Below are positions 20,825 through 33,584 of a stretch of DNA of 64,000 nucleotides, one piece after another (the first letter of the stretch is position 1; the number at the start of each line of letters is the position of its first letter). A program made the position numbers and the translations under genes. Source of the DNA: Setoptus koraiensis (taxonomy: Eukaryota > Arthropoda); NCBI GenBank assembly GCA_048013815.1, contig CM106585.1:22568001-22632000 (forward strand), in the 5' to 3' direction. The notes beneath the pieces are model-generated. The model saw nothing but the letters and a program-made list of their open reading frames with translations. It had not been told where the DNA came from and ran no database searches.

Positions 20825-21974
20825 CTTAAACAATAGAGGAACAACAACAAATAATGATTATTGTTATAATTGGCATGTGCAATAATAGACACCATGATAG
20901 AATCAACGGAACACATCAGGAAAATCTATCCAAGGTCTGTTTGAACACAATAGAAATTATAGCATAACAGTGGAATTTTTCGTATGCAGATGAAATCCTT
21001 ATCACCTCCACCATGTGTTTCCGTATCTCATACATTTCATTCAAATGTACGATTATTTTCACCCGTAATAATATTAATCTATATACTCTTCACAGGAAAC
21101 TATTTCATTCCGTACCTTCGAACAATGATTTATCGCTTGGCTACGGTTAATTATGAGTTTATTGAGCGTGCTTTAGGGAACGACATCCAAGAGTTGGATC
21201 CAGTACTATTAACTGGAAATTATTGTAATAAACCATTGTTATAAAGACGCGTCAAGTCTATGTCCTTGTATCTCACATTACATTGAGCATAAGAATTTTG
21301 TAAATAAATTTGCCCCTTTTTAGATAACACAAACTACATGAAGCCGATTTCAAAAAGAGAACTATGATATCGTATATTGAACAGACTTAAAATCGAGAGA
21401 GATTCGTGTCATAGATATTCGCGGATGACATTAAATTGTTTATTGTTACATGGACGAACAACAAACTGATCCACACTAGATATATCACGCTGCGGTAATT
21501 TGTATCTGCTCTACATCAAATATATCATCCCTAACTAGAGGCTAATTTCTTTGTTTTCAAAACAACTAAAATAGGCTTGGTTTACTTAAAAGTACTTCCA
21601 CTATAGAGTTATGTTAGACCACAACATCACAGAGAAATTATCAGATACATCACAAACTATAGTTGACTTCGATCAACTATTAGGTAGCCGTGCAAAAAAC
21701 AGATAATCACTACATAGGTCAGAGGCATCAACAATTATTTTAGTTAGTCTTTGATTAGTAATAATTGATAGACAAACAAGTTGGCAATCTATAGAGTATC
21801 TAATATTTTGATCTGATGTATGCCGAAAGCCACCGGTAGAAAATAATTTATCTAAAGCATGCATCAAAAGTTTATAGATTGATAATAAATGGATTTGAAT
21901 GATATCTCGGCCTCAGTGTTGTATATCGTCATCCAACAATATATTTGTTGTGAATTACCGAGGAAATAGATAGA
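20825..21974. other. Spacer before the tetraspanin gene, with a possible short exon
   Basis: Mostly A+T-rich spacer. A possible terminal exon at about 21097-21244 follows a good acceptor (CTTCACAG) and encodes about 48 residues (NYFIPYLRTMIYRL...), ending in TAA. An AATAAA follows at 21303-21308. No upstream exon joins it in frame convincingly: the nearest ATG frame (20894) has the wrong phase at its only plausible donor. It may be an orphan 3' exon or a worn gene remnant. Confidence 0.35.
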
Positions 21975-23786
21975 ATGGTTTCATCTAAATTAATCAAAAT
22001 TGGTACTCCATTTGCCCGGACATCATTGTTGGCCCTCAGTGTTGCATTGATGGTAAGATAGTCAACAGTTTTTCACTCAAACACACATTAAAAAGCAAGC
22101 ACAATTTAGATTATTAGTTAGAAAAGTTACAACATACATTAGGATATTCTCGGAGTTTATTATTCACCAGAAAGGCTAAGCCTGTCATCGTGAGAAGAAT
22201 ACCAACTATATAAAACTCAATACTAAAACTGCAAACAAGAATGATAAAATTTACAACTATGATGAACATTTTCTATTTTCTTTCTCTCGTTTCATCTCTT
22301 CTTCAACATATACATTCATAAACTTTTATTTTCTACTTACATTGCTTTATACTAACAATGTAGATAAATGCCGTCTGCCTAATATTGGCTGCCTGGCAAT
22401 ACCCGTATCTTATTGGGCACGATGAAGATTTCTATCTGGAATCTATTAGGACAATATCCATAATATTTATATGTATTGGCGCGGGCGCACTTGTCACAGC
22501 AATATCCGGTTCTATAGTATCGAATAGGTATGATAATAATTTTTTACTTGTGGTGAGTATTATAGCCCCAGTATGACGTGGTCAGTTGAGCTAGTGTTGC
22601 CTATCTAAAATGACTAGCCTATTCACTCATTAAACAATCCTGATTTTTGTCATGAAATTCAATTTATGTGCAAATTGCCGTTGATGATCACACAAAAGCA
22701 TGCCGGATTAACTGCCATATTTCTTCCGGTGCTGATATTGGTCTTTTTTGGATCATTGTCAGCTCGTTACAAAGTTAGTATTCTATCCAACTGCATGCAA
22801 ATGTCTCAATCTTTTGATTACAAACTAATATCTCATCGTTTGTCATCATAGCCCAAAGAACATGAACACGATTATGAAAGTATGATAATCAATTATAAAT
22901 TGGTAATTAGTAACGATTCAAGTTTACCATTGACCACAACATTTAAAACAAATGGACCCCATTCGGAACTGGTGATAAACCGGAAACTATATCACCCTAG
23001 CGCTATAGATGCAATTCAGTCTAATTTCACTTGTTGTGGTTTAGATTCTTCCAAGGATTGGATTGATCGTTGGCAAGGTTTTATTCCAGCAACATGTTGC
23101 AAGAAACCTGAGACGAACGAAAATGACAAATGGTCCAACTTGTTTAAAGTAGCACCAGACTATAAGTTCTCCTATTGTAAAGAGGAACAATCTTATCAGG
23201 TATCCATGAAGACGAGATGATTATTACGTTAATCAGTTTATATATATAATAACGTTTATGATATTACGTCAAAAATGATGGTTATTAATTTAAGATGTCT
23301 TTTCTTTCCTGTCATCCTTCCTGCTGAAACACAACACAATTTTAAAAATAGTTAGGCTGCCTATTGGCCATGAAAGAGCATGTTAATGGGAAATATTCTT
23401 GGATAAAAGATTTGATGGTGATAATGATTGTTATCATTGTTGGTGAGACTATTGACTCATTCCTATTGTTTGGCTTAACTAAATCAGATAAAGAATATGA
23501 GAATACAACAGGCGATTTATCTATGATTGGAGCTATGGCAACCATGCAGCATAGAGCAAGCCAACCGACGATCATCGGCATGAAATCTCGTCCATCAGTA
23601 GTGTTTTCATTAGCAAATGCACCATCATCATCTGAGCAATTGTTTTCCGCTAGATTACAAGCCATAAGGGCCAATCTAAATAGTAACGAAGGACACATAG
23701 GGCATACTTATGCCGGCTCTCGACCATCAATATCAGGTCCATCAAAATTTTCTCCAGCGGCCAGAAGAGATAGTTCGTTTATTTAG
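21975..23786 (+). CDS. Tetraspanin
   Basis: Five exons, all joined in phase 0 with GT-AG ends: 21975-22052, 22364-22552, 22699-22773, 22852-23199, 23352-23786. They give 374 residues. The layout is that of a tetraspanin: short cytosolic N terminus, three hydrophobic segments in exons 1-3, and a large extracellular loop in exon 4 with the family's CCG motif (Cys175-Cys176), a P-A-T-C-C motif (Cys196-Cys197) and a later Cys before GC at the start of exon 5. The fourth membrane segment follows (KDLMVIMIVIIVGETI). The C-terminal tail is unusually long (about 100 residues, Ser/Pro-rich). The second and third membrane segments are divergent, so the exact subfamily is not set. AATAAA lies at 23870-23875. 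Confidence 0.85.
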
Positions 23787-26239
23787 TCTAATTGATGTTT
23801 AACGAAATTAACAATTGTAATTACAATACAACACAAGCGCTTGCATGTTTAAGCTGAGAAAATCACCACAATAAATCGTATAATAGTAACCTTACAGTTG
23901 TACAGTTGGTTGGTAAATCTCAATTAATGCCATGATAGATAATGTCGCAATGTTGATGATTGTATTGACAATTTGACTCTTTCATTACAAACAGGAACCT
24001 CGATCGTCTCATTCGTCGTTGCGTCTATTGAGTCAACTTAATTTTATCGCCGACGATATGTATTAGTTGATATGTGCATTGAAGATGTGTGATCAATCTG
24101 TTCAAAGGGATCGCTCTTGAAGGAAATGTTCTAAAAGCAACGATGCATACGTTATTAAATTATTGTGTTACCTATTCAGAGCAGCAAGCTTTGAATAGAC
24201 ACAACAATTTATTGAAATATTGACAGTCGAAAGAGGGCATGATATTAGAAATCGTCTTCACATAGTTAGGTTATAGTAGCCGCCATTACTAAAGCAACAG
24301 ACTGTTGTTCTAACAAGAGTGATAGATGTCTATACACCTCGACTGTAGTTTGCTGTTTCATTATTATTGTCATCGTTTGAGCGCATTACATTGCATTAAT
24401 TAGGAAACTAATTACCAAATAGTTTGATTTTAGATTAGATCCGATGGTGAACAAGTCTATGTCAAAGTGGATCTCATTCACTTTTAGCTACGCAACTGAT
24501 ACACACACAACAAATTCAATTTGATATTATTGATTGATCTATACAATAATTCTGATATGGCTAGATAAACAAAGCAGATATTTTTATCAAAGAACAACGT
24601 TGAACTCTCCCTCTATAATATAATTGATTGATATTCTGCTACGGAAACTGTAACAATGTGATAGATTCATCATGCTTTATTTTGTCTCTAGTGTTCCTAG
24701 CAATAGAGATTTACTATTCAATGCTTGTGATGTGTCTATTGTGATTATTCTATAGTAACGCTGTCCTCTATGATAACTTTTCTGAAGAATTCATCATTTT
24801 CACGCTGGTTTCTATTCTATCATTGTATCGATTATGCTGTGACCAGGACAACAAGCAATTAGAACTACCAAATAACTGATATTATCTGTTGTTTATACCA
24901 TGATTGTTTAAAGATAGAAATCATTGAGCATGTGTACGGTAAATATCTGTAAGAGGACACATAGACAAACTACCTTTGTAGGAGCAGTGATCAGTTGAGG
25001 CAACAAAGTTGCGTCTATCTCGATATATGTGTGTCTATCAAAAATAACTGCAAGTCGATATAATAATAAATATCTGGAACGATGATATGCACATATATAA
25101 TATGGGTGCTAATATTTATATTATCACCCAGCGTATGCCTACAACTATACGCACGTAACTATATAAATAAATAAATGAATCTTGTTATCAATAAATAAAT
25201 ATATGATAACAACAGTATTGCACATGTCGAGTTGTTCCCATTGTAGTGAAGTATATAGTGTATAATATATAGTATTTATGTGTAAGTGTATTGAGTTCAA
25301 TGTTCAATAGTGTCTAATGTTCATCAGTTTACTGTTTAATGGGACACAGACACACATCTCACTGTTGGAATTAGAATTAGGCTTGAGTCCAATAAAAGTA
25401 TATCACAATTAAAAAGTTGAGCACCAGTCACGGTTTACAATAGAATGAGCATAGCCAAGCCAGCAATAGTTAGTTAGTAAGTTAGTTGTGAGCTGGTGAT
25501 TCTAGTTTAGTCTTATTACTATTGATCCATCATTATGGCAATTGTAATACATGTAAGATTTGAGATTTGTCCATAAATCTACTATTAGTTGTAGTTTTCA
25601 TCGTTGGTTCATTTACAGTTTTAGTTAGGTGGCTGTTTAGTTAGTTGAAATTCAAGTCAAAATAGTTGTTACCATTAGTCAGCAATTGCTAGTTGTTTAA
25701 GTTAATCGCATATATATATCAAAAAATAGTCATTGGTTACTCGACAGCCATGATAATAGCGTGTAGCAAAATAATATTATAGTTAGTTAGTAGCGACATT
25801 ATAACCAACATTATAATTCATGATTGAAGCTCATTGCTTCACTGTTGGTTCATTGAGATTAATATTTGCAACACACATTATCTAATATCAGCTTAATCAT
25901 CGTCATTATCATCATAGATTTATTGATCAGATCAATACACCAAGCGACGATATCTGGATTGATGTCAGCACCATGATTTTCAATGACTTTACGCAGTTTC
26001 CTTAAGATTGTTTGTTCAAATTCAACTAATTACTAATTTACATAGAGAAAATAGCAATATATTTTCAGTTGTTTGCATATTTGCCTGATTACGTGATTGA
26101 GCTAATTAGACAAATACACAATTGTTATATTAGATTGGTTATACAGCAATACATTATCTAGCAATCAACAGGTGCAAATAACAGAAATTATATCCAAAAA
26201 AATAAAATAGAAGAAGCGAGTTAAAACAAGCGACCAAAT
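23787..26239. other. Intergenic, no gene seen
   Basis: About 2.4 kb of A+T-rich sequence between the tetraspanin and innexin genes. It contains a poly(A) signal for the tetraspanin near its start. No supported gene or strong repeat was seen. Repeated TTAGTTAG words occur around 25470-25800. Confidence 0.5.
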
Positions 26240-27550
26240 ATGGATATATTTGGCTCGTTACGTTCGGCTATTAAAATAGACAAAGTGAGTCGAGATAATG
26301 CAATATTCAAGCTGCATTATAAAGCGACCACATTATTTTTGATAGGATGCTCTGCATTAGTGGCAAGTAGACAGCACTTTGGTGACCCCATAGATTGTAT
26401 ACAGCGAGATGACATACCAAATGATATAATGGACACCTATTGTTGGATCCATGCGACTTTTACATTACCGGCAGCTTATAATTTGACGGTGGGCGATGAG
26501 GTGAGAACAGTTAACAATAATTATCACTGACTGATATTTCTCATAATTAATAGATCAATTAGTTATAATGGATAAACAATTCATGCAAGAATTTGATAAA
26601 CACAGGTACCGCATCCAGGTATAGATAAGTACACGCCTGGCGAGGAACGAACTTATCATAAATATTATCAATGGGTCTATTTTGTATTATTCTTCCAGGC
26701 TGTGTGCTTTTACACTCCTCGTTATTTGTGGAAAACATGGGAAGACCAACGTCTCCAAAATGTTGTTTTAAGGCTCAAGAATCCCATTTTAAAAGATAGC
26801 GAGAGAAATGATGATATCAGAGAGATCGCACTTTACCTGAAGAGAACCCAAGGCAACAATCAATTATATTTTAGATATTTTATATTTTGTGAGACATTGA
26901 ATTTCTTCAATGTTATTTTTCAAATGTATCTAGTGGATGCATTCTTGGGTGGCAGCTTTACAACTTATGGCTTTGATGTAATACGTTATAGTGAAATGGA
27001 ACAAGATCAACGCTTCGATCCAATGATAAGAATATTCCCTAGAATGACCAAGTGTACATTTCATCGATATGGTTCGTCTGGTGACGTTCAGAGGCATGAC
27101 TCACTGTGCATATTGCCATTGAATATTATAAATGAAAAAATCTATATATTTATGTGGTTCTGGTTTGTATTCTTGGGCATTTTAAGCGGAGCCATGCTAA
27201 TATATAGAGCATTCACTGTACTCAATGATAATTTCCGTCACAAAGTTATGTCAAAGCGTGCACGTTTTGCCGATCGAAAGTATCTTAGTGAAGTAATGGA
27301 TGATTGCGATTGTAATGATTGGTTCCTATTATACATGGTGTGCAAGAATTTAGATCCGCTTCATTTCAAACATTTAATCAAAGAGCTGGCAAAAAACACG
27401 AAAGAAAATGGACCAGAAGAAAAAATAAGCCCTCAAAATAAAAACAATTTGCAAGATAAAAAGTCAAATGGTTCAATTGATTCAGATGATGAATCAAAAA
27501 AGTTAATAAAGAACCAAAACGCTTACGAGATGCCACAGCAAACGGAATAA
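26240..27550 (+). CDS. Innexin (gap-junction channel subunit, Inx2-like)
   Basis: Two exons, 26240-26500 and 26606-27550 (donor GAG|GTGAGA, acceptor CACAG|GTACC, phase 0), give 401 residues. Innexins build invertebrate gap junctions in the plasma membrane. Visible marks are the N terminus MDIFGSLRSAIKIDK, Cys53 and Cys68 in the first extracellular loop (DTYCWI), the family signature YYQWV at 107-111, a second loop with CTFHRYGSSG and LCILPLNI, and the last membrane segment IYIFMWFWFVFLGIL. It is closest by eye to insect Inx2, including MDTYCW and LPLNI.NEKIY. The C-terminal tail is Lys/Asp-rich and cytosolic. Later poly(A) signals lie near 27739 and 27797. Confidence 0.96.
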
Positions 27551-30529
27551 ACAATCTTTATGACCCTTGTCTGTTGGTAAAAGTGAAATATTTAAATTGG
27601 CCTGAGGACTATTAGCAGCTCAACAACAATTTCAACCAATTACAGCATATTTAGCTTAAGTACAGTTAAGATTGGTTGGTTCAATATTTAGATTACAAAT
27701 ATTCAATTGCAGAACAACATTTAATCGCCAATTATCAATAAATCCTATTTGTGAAATTTACTCTGACACACTTGGTAAGGTAACGATGCGACAATGGATA
27801 ATAAAATAAAATTTAATTGTTTATTTGTAATGCCATGTGGACCATGGATAACGATGAACAATGCCATGCCAACGCAAAACTAATTGTTGCATTTGCATTT
27901 GTTCTGGCCAATCTATCATCATGATCATCGTGATCTATCATAATTAATGCTCATCTCGAGGAATTATGATTTGTTCTTACGTCTATAACAGACGGTCTGT
28001 TACAATTGGGTTCATTAATGGCTACAATAGATGTTGCCAATAGTAGATGTACATGCACATTGGTCTGCATGATCGCTCGTTCGTCGGGCAATTCGGCTCG
28101 AGTTGCCAGTTGAACAATATCCACTGTCTCATTATAAGTGGCGATCTTTTGCCAACATGCTATGTGTCAGAAGCTCGACGGGTTCCACTCACCACAGATT
28201 GTGTTCAGAAGTGTTCACCTTGATGAGAGTATCAGCAGCTTTGTATCTCAACTTTTCATATAAAAAAACCATTGCAAATTGTCGCAAAGTGTGATGTAAA
28301 GCGACAATCCGGTGCTACATGTGACTATTGTCGGCAATGAATGGCGAGCAGCATGATTTGAGTAAATTTGCAATAGTATAGTTGCATTTAAGGTGAACGT
28401 TGCAGTAGATAGTGGTGGTTGGTTGAAAATAGTGTGCTGTTTGCATTACCTGTTGGTGCAAGCAGACACAAGGTGGCAGTTGAAAAGTGTGTCAGGTGGT
28501 GACTGATTCAACGGCGACGGCTGCAGCCAACAGTTTAATTGATAGGTGGTGCACCTACAAACTGATAAGTGCAGCACCTGCTTTGTCAGTCAGTCGAAAC
28601 AGTGCCGATTGGACTGGACATTGGCAACACATGGTGTTGTTGTTGTTTCTGGTTCATGCGTACGGTTGGTTAATGGTGGTCAATGATTAACAGTGACAGT
28701 TGGTGGCATCTACATAAAACGAGCGATTCTTTAATGTGTCGTTGAAACAAAACAAAGTCAGTTCCGCCGACAACCGCTATGCACCACTTTTAATGCTAAT
28801 ATAATACAAGGCAAGCTGTGATTAAATGTCGGCCAGCTTGACCGATCGCACATGCCGCTTTTCCAATGATATAGCTCGAGTCGCAAGACAAAAGATTGTT
28901 TATTGAGAGCTGATTAATGAACAAATGAAGCACACTTATCTACTCATTGCTCAGGCAGCACGCGTTTGGGCACGCGAATTTGATTGATAAAGATAAAATA
29001 TCATTACTGCAACGCCGTATCACTGGTTAGCAATGGTGCCAGCTTGCGATAATTGTTGCAGCAAAGGTGCACCAGGTGTTGGTGCACACACAATCGTTGG
29101 TGCGGCCAATGTTGGTTGTTGGTGTTGCTGGCACGCACATTCAGCTTGACCACATGGCCACTTCGCGCACCCCCACAGCTGAGCATGGCCGCCCGTTGTA
29201 CTTGACGGGGCGAGTGATGAAAATGGAGGAATATTCGACAGACGGTGCAGAGTTTAAAGGTTAAAACTGGCACGATTATCGGTTAGATTGTGATGCGGCC
29301 AACTGGCACAAGTTGCCGCTAGGCAGGTTTGCCTAAAAATGCAAAAGCCAGCAACAGGCATGACATAGAATGTGCGACATCTGCTGTTCCATGACCAATG
29401 GTCAATTGCGCTGCCGTGCCACTGTCTTGTTTGCCATACCATTGCATTATAACACCACCACACAATACAAATGCTCGTAAGCCAACCTTGTACTTGCATA
29501 TTAGCGTACACTGCATGCTGGCTGGATAGCATGTTGTGCACATATAAACAGATGTTGTTTTACTTTTTTCAATTCAACGCCAATTGGTTGCCGGTTGGTC
29601 GAGCGGGCGGGCCGGTCGGTCGGTCGGTCGCGAACTGATTAGAGTTACGTTGTTGTTGCTGGCGCCGTGCATGCGCTAAAACTTGAGGACAACAATCCAA
29701 CCGAACCAGTCAACTGGGTCCATCAGAGATACACAACTTTTGCTCTACTCCAGCCTCTGGAGAGCAGTGTTCGGTGTGCTGGTAACCGGCGCTCGCAAAC
29801 GGTTCACTTTTGGCAGTTCTATGCTATATAAGTATGGTATACTAACAATTGTTAATATGGTTTCGTTTGTATTGGCTCAGTTGGCGTGAGCCGCCGCTTG
29901 TGAGTGGTAGTTGCATGCTGAAGCCGGCAGCGAGTGGCACGCTTGTGCGCGTGCACATCACCGACAGCTGTCGGCCATGAATTATCGAATGCCACTAAAC
30001 GAGTGCCACAAACGGTAGTGTTGCCAATGCAAAATACAGGGGCCGCTCACTATCGGTCACTGGTACTGCGATAATGGCTGCGCTTACTCCTATCATAGGA
30101 GTCCTATGAGTGGCGCAGGCTATGACTGCTGGCTGCATCGTTTGCCCTTCCTGTTGCTCGCATTTGGATTTAATTTGAATACACAACAATTTGGGGGCAG
30201 CAGCGGCAGCCTCCCTTGCGTGTGTCGGTCGCACTTTTATAGTTTAGTTTATGTCATAGCCCGTTTTACGTGTGTGTTCGCTTGTTTGTGCGCACGCCGG
30301 TTGTGCGCATGCAACCAGTTGGCTGCACAAGCAAATTCGATTTCGAACTTTTGCTCACCGAAATCGAACACAATCAAAATCGAACCTCCAGCGACCGGTT
30401 GTGTCTGAATAGCAACCGCCATAGCACACACACACACACACACACACGCGCTCACCATTAGCGACACATATTACATCAGTTAGATTTAGATCACAAGCGG
30501 TGAACTCAACTGCTGAAACAAATTCAACA
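27551..30529. other. Intergenic and upstream region of Inscuteable
   Basis: About 3 kb with no supported gene. The stretch from 28300 to 29900 is rich in GGTTGG/TTGGTG words and short G+C-rich runs, such as CGGTCGGTCGG near 29617. A CA-repeat lies at about 30426-30447. The last kilobase likely holds the promoter and leader of Inscuteable. Short frames here show no protein-like character. Confidence 0.45.
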
Positions 30530-33500
30530 ATGTCCATTTATAAGAAGATAATTGATTCAACGGCATCGGCCAGCAGCAATCATTACAGTCGCTTGAGTAG
30601 CCAGTCGACACTGCAGTCGTTAGATGCCAACATCAACAGCAATCACGATCAACAAACTGCAACTCATTTCAACAAACGACAACCCTTGGCAACGCGAACA
30701 ATGTCGCCACAATTTCTCACTTCTGCCAGCCATACTAAGGCAAACAAATCACGCACCACCAACGATAATTACAATCACCATCTAACCATGAGAAACGAAA
30801 CAAGCAACTTCCGTTTGGACAACAACAAATCAGCTTACAATGGCATATTTACTTCGCTGTCTTCCGTTGGAACAAACCAATCAAACGATCCAGTTCTAAG
30901 CAGATGGCTCAACGAGATGCGCCTCGAAGCTGATGCCGAATGTTGCGCTTATCTAATACATCGAACTGTTGCAATAGACAAGTGCTCATTAGATGCGTTG
31001 AGTATCAGAAATTCACATTTGATTATACAGCTAATGCGAACACAATCACGCAAAGTGTTACAGTTAATTGATAACCTCATTGACCAATTACCATTGACTT
31101 CGCTCGATATGGAAACGTTTGCCGAACAATTCAGTTATATTTGGCGCAAAATTGACCAATTATCCCGCCATTCAACATTAATACCATCGGCTACCACCAA
31201 TGATCAAATCGTTGTCAATATGAACATCAATAATAATTATCACCATGCCACACAACAAACTAATCAGCCTTGTAGATCACCCACCACGCAAAATCTGGTT
31301 GCCAGACCATTGGATACAACCAGACGATTATGTTTGCAATTTGCAAAGTTATTACAACACTATCAAGAGCCCAACTACAATCAAAGTATACAAAACGCAA
31401 CCATTGAATCGTCATTGAGAAAGATAAAAGAGGTATTTGGGGAACTCATTGATATTTGTATCAGAATTGAATGTAATGAAATAGTTAAAGCACTAACAAT
31501 AACCACAGAACAACCAGCTATAGTTAATGGAGGGATTCAAAATTACTATCACAGTACGAATTATACTGCATCGACTTGTGATCAGCGCAACATCAACAAT
31601 ATAATACAACAACAATTAGCTCCACCATCACCGGTATATAGTGGTAGCAGTGGTTATGGGGGTTATTCTTGTGCAATTAGTGGCAACGATCTCGATCACG
31701 TCAACAGTAATACCAACAACAAAACAACTAACAACAATTATGGTCCTCAACAGAATAAATGTTTTTACAATGGAGAAGATATATATCATGAATCCAGTCA
31801 GTACAATAGACGGTATGCGACTATAGACTGTAATGTTGACCACCAGACCGACAATAATGAACATGCTCATCGTGTGCAACTGTTTGCATCAGCTAAAACG
31901 CAATTGTCATTGAAATGGTCACTAATAGCATTATGGCAGCTTACAAAAGATGACAGCTATATTTGTAGAATATTAGTAGAGAAACCATTTAAAGTATCTA
32001 ATATTCGTAACAATCTATCGTGTTTGAAGGAACCCTATCCGTTAGATTATTCTACAAAAAATATCAATAGGCCGGAGCACTCAATTACAACCATTGAAAG
32101 ACTTCTCGATATTATAGTAAATCAGCCCAATCAACATGAGAGATTAGATTTGATGAATTTCATGCATGCACAAGCGAAGAATAACAAATTGATAGATCTG
32201 GATGAGATTGACCAAAGTGTGGATGAGGCCATTTATACGAGCAATCAATTCAAAGTGGCAGCTTTAGTTATATTGAATCACTTATGCGTCAACGACAAAG
32301 CCATTAAAACAATATTGAAATGCTTATCTACATCACCACCGTCACATGATTGCCCTGAGCCAGAAAATAGAATTATCAAGTCTATATTTGGGGATTGTCA
32401 CAGTTCAAAACAAAAGAGAATGCCTATATATCAAAACCATGCTGTTCTTACAACCAAGCGTAAGCGCAGCGATTCTGATCAGGCCAAATTCATTGATGAA
32501 GGCGTAGAGAATGACTACAGTGACAATTGCAATTATAATACTGTCTCAGAGGACGACGACTGTCATGAGGATGAAAATCACGAAGAGAATGATGATCCAG
32601 TTGTCAGAGAAGCCCTGCGTCTCCTAGTGCAATTGACTGCCCCATTCATAGATGATACCACGAAGCACGATTATTATTCTCTCATTGGTCGACAATCCAT
32701 TGAGTTGATCATCAAGCATCTAACAAATATTATCCGATCGTCGAAGAGTAAGGACATGATATTACTGGCTGCAGCGACGCTCGCACATATATCATTTGTA
32801 TCTATAGAGCCGATAGTCAAATACGAAACAAATGCATTACTATTGAAAACAATCAAAACTTTCAGATCTATTCTATTGGACTTGAATATAAGGGATCAGC
32901 TAGTCACAATACTTGCTAATACAGCTGCAAAATATCCTCTTGAGGTTGTCAGTAGTGGAGGACTTATATTTTTACTATCGAGTTTACAGAGTTGTCCTTT
33001 TAAGATGGCGAAATTCAGTCCGAGACCTTCGAAAAGAGTTCAAGATTGCGATGATACTGCTACACTAGTTGATCGTAACATCAACCTAGTTAACAACATG
33101 GCAAGACGCCGAGAGCCTATTGCTTGCTCTGAGTTGACTGATGAAGCGGACGTTTTAATTCATTCCGATTGTGACCAAGATCATGGAGGTGGAAGTTGCG
33201 TAAAAAATATGGACCCAAAGATTATACCGATATTCGAAAGGATACACCAGAAAGTAGTCGTTGCTTTAGCTAGATTGTCCGCCAATAAGAGTGCAGCGCA
33301 TTTGATCGCAAAACTCGGTGGTATCAAGCGGATGATCGAGCTCTGTCACGATATCGAACAACGGAATCACAGTGACACAGTGCTGAAGGCCTGCATCGCT
33401 GCTCTGAGAGTTATGGCGAAGGCAATAGGTAATACGCACCCATTCGAATTTTATCACGCACTCGACTTGATTGAACTAGATTTTGAGAAAGCATTTGCTA

Positions 33501-33535
33501 TATACAAAACACCTCAGACTGAATCACAAGTATAG
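30530..33535 (+). CDS. insc: Inscuteable homologue (spindle-orientation adaptor)
   Basis: An intronless product of 1001 residues. Inscuteable links the Par-3/aPKC polarity complex to LGN/Pins and so orients the mitotic spindle in asymmetric division. Residues about 120-145 (DPVLSRWLNEMRLEADAEC) match the LGN/Pins TPR-binding helix. The C-terminal half (about 450-990) is made of armadillo repeats: LLAAATLAHISF, VTILANTAAKYPLE, KVVVALARLSANKS and MIELCHDIEQRNHSDTVLKACIAAL align well with vertebrate INSC. The protein ends in ESQV, a PDZ-binding type of tail, close to the ESFV end I recall for INSC. The N terminus and the middle are Asn/Gln-rich with acidic inserts. The frame is open upstream from a GTG at 30500, but the first ATG is 30530; an upstream exon cannot be excluded. 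Confidence 0.88.
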   Translation: MSIYKKIIDSTASASSNHYSRLSSQSTLQSLDANINSNHDQQTATHFNKRQPLATRTMSPQFLTSASHTKANKSRTTNDNYNHHLTMRNETSNFRLDNNKSAYNGIFTSLSSVGTNQSNDPVLSRWLNEMRLEADAECCAYLIHRTVAIDKCSLDALSIRNSHLIIQLMRTQSRKVLQLIDNLIDQLPLTSLDMETFAEQFSYIWRKIDQLSRHSTLIPSATTNDQIVVNMNINNNYHHATQQTNQPCRSPTTQNLVARPLDTTRRLCLQFAKLLQHYQEPNYNQSIQNATIESSLRKIKEVFGELIDICIRIECNEIVKALTITTEQPAIVNGGIQNYYHSTNYTASTCDQRNINNIIQQQLAPPSPVYSGSSGYGGYSCAISGNDLDHVNSNTNNKTTNNNYGPQQNKCFYNGEDIYHESSQYNRRYATIDCNVDHQTDNNEHAHRVQLFASAKTQLSLKWSLIALWQLTKDDSYICRILVEKPFKVSNIRNNLSCLKEPYPLDYSTKNINRPEHSITTIERLLDIIVNQPNQHERLDLMNFMHAQAKNNKLIDLDEIDQSVDEAIYTSNQFKVAALVILNHLCVNDKAIKTILKCLSTSPPSHDCPEPENRIIKSIFGDCHSSKQKRMPIYQNHAVLTTKRKRSDSDQAKFIDEGVENDYSDNCNYNTVSEDDDCHEDENHEENDDPVVREALRLLVQLTAPFIDDTTKHDYYSLIGRQSIELIIKHLTNIIRSSKSKDMILLAAATLAHISFVSIEPIVKYETNALLLKTIKTFRSILLDLNIRDQLVTILANTAAKYPLEVVSSGGLIFLLSSLQSCPFKMAKFSPRPSKRVQDCDDTATLVDRNINLVNNMARRREPIACSELTDEADVLIHSDCDQDHGGGSCVKNMDPKIIPIFERIHQKVVVALARLSANKSAAHLIAKLGGIKRMIELCHDIEQRNHSDTVLKACIAALRVMAKAIGNTHPFEFYHALDLIELDFEKAFAIYKTPQTESQV

Positions 33536-33578
33536 TAGTGTAAAATGTTATATGACTGTTCATGATGATTATGTATTG

Positions 33579-33584
33579 AATAAA
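33579..33584 (+). terminator. Poly(A) signal of Inscuteable
   Basis: AATAAA about 45 bp after the Inscuteable stop codon, followed by a GT-rich stretch, a normal layout for cleavage and polyadenylation. Confidence 0.6.
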
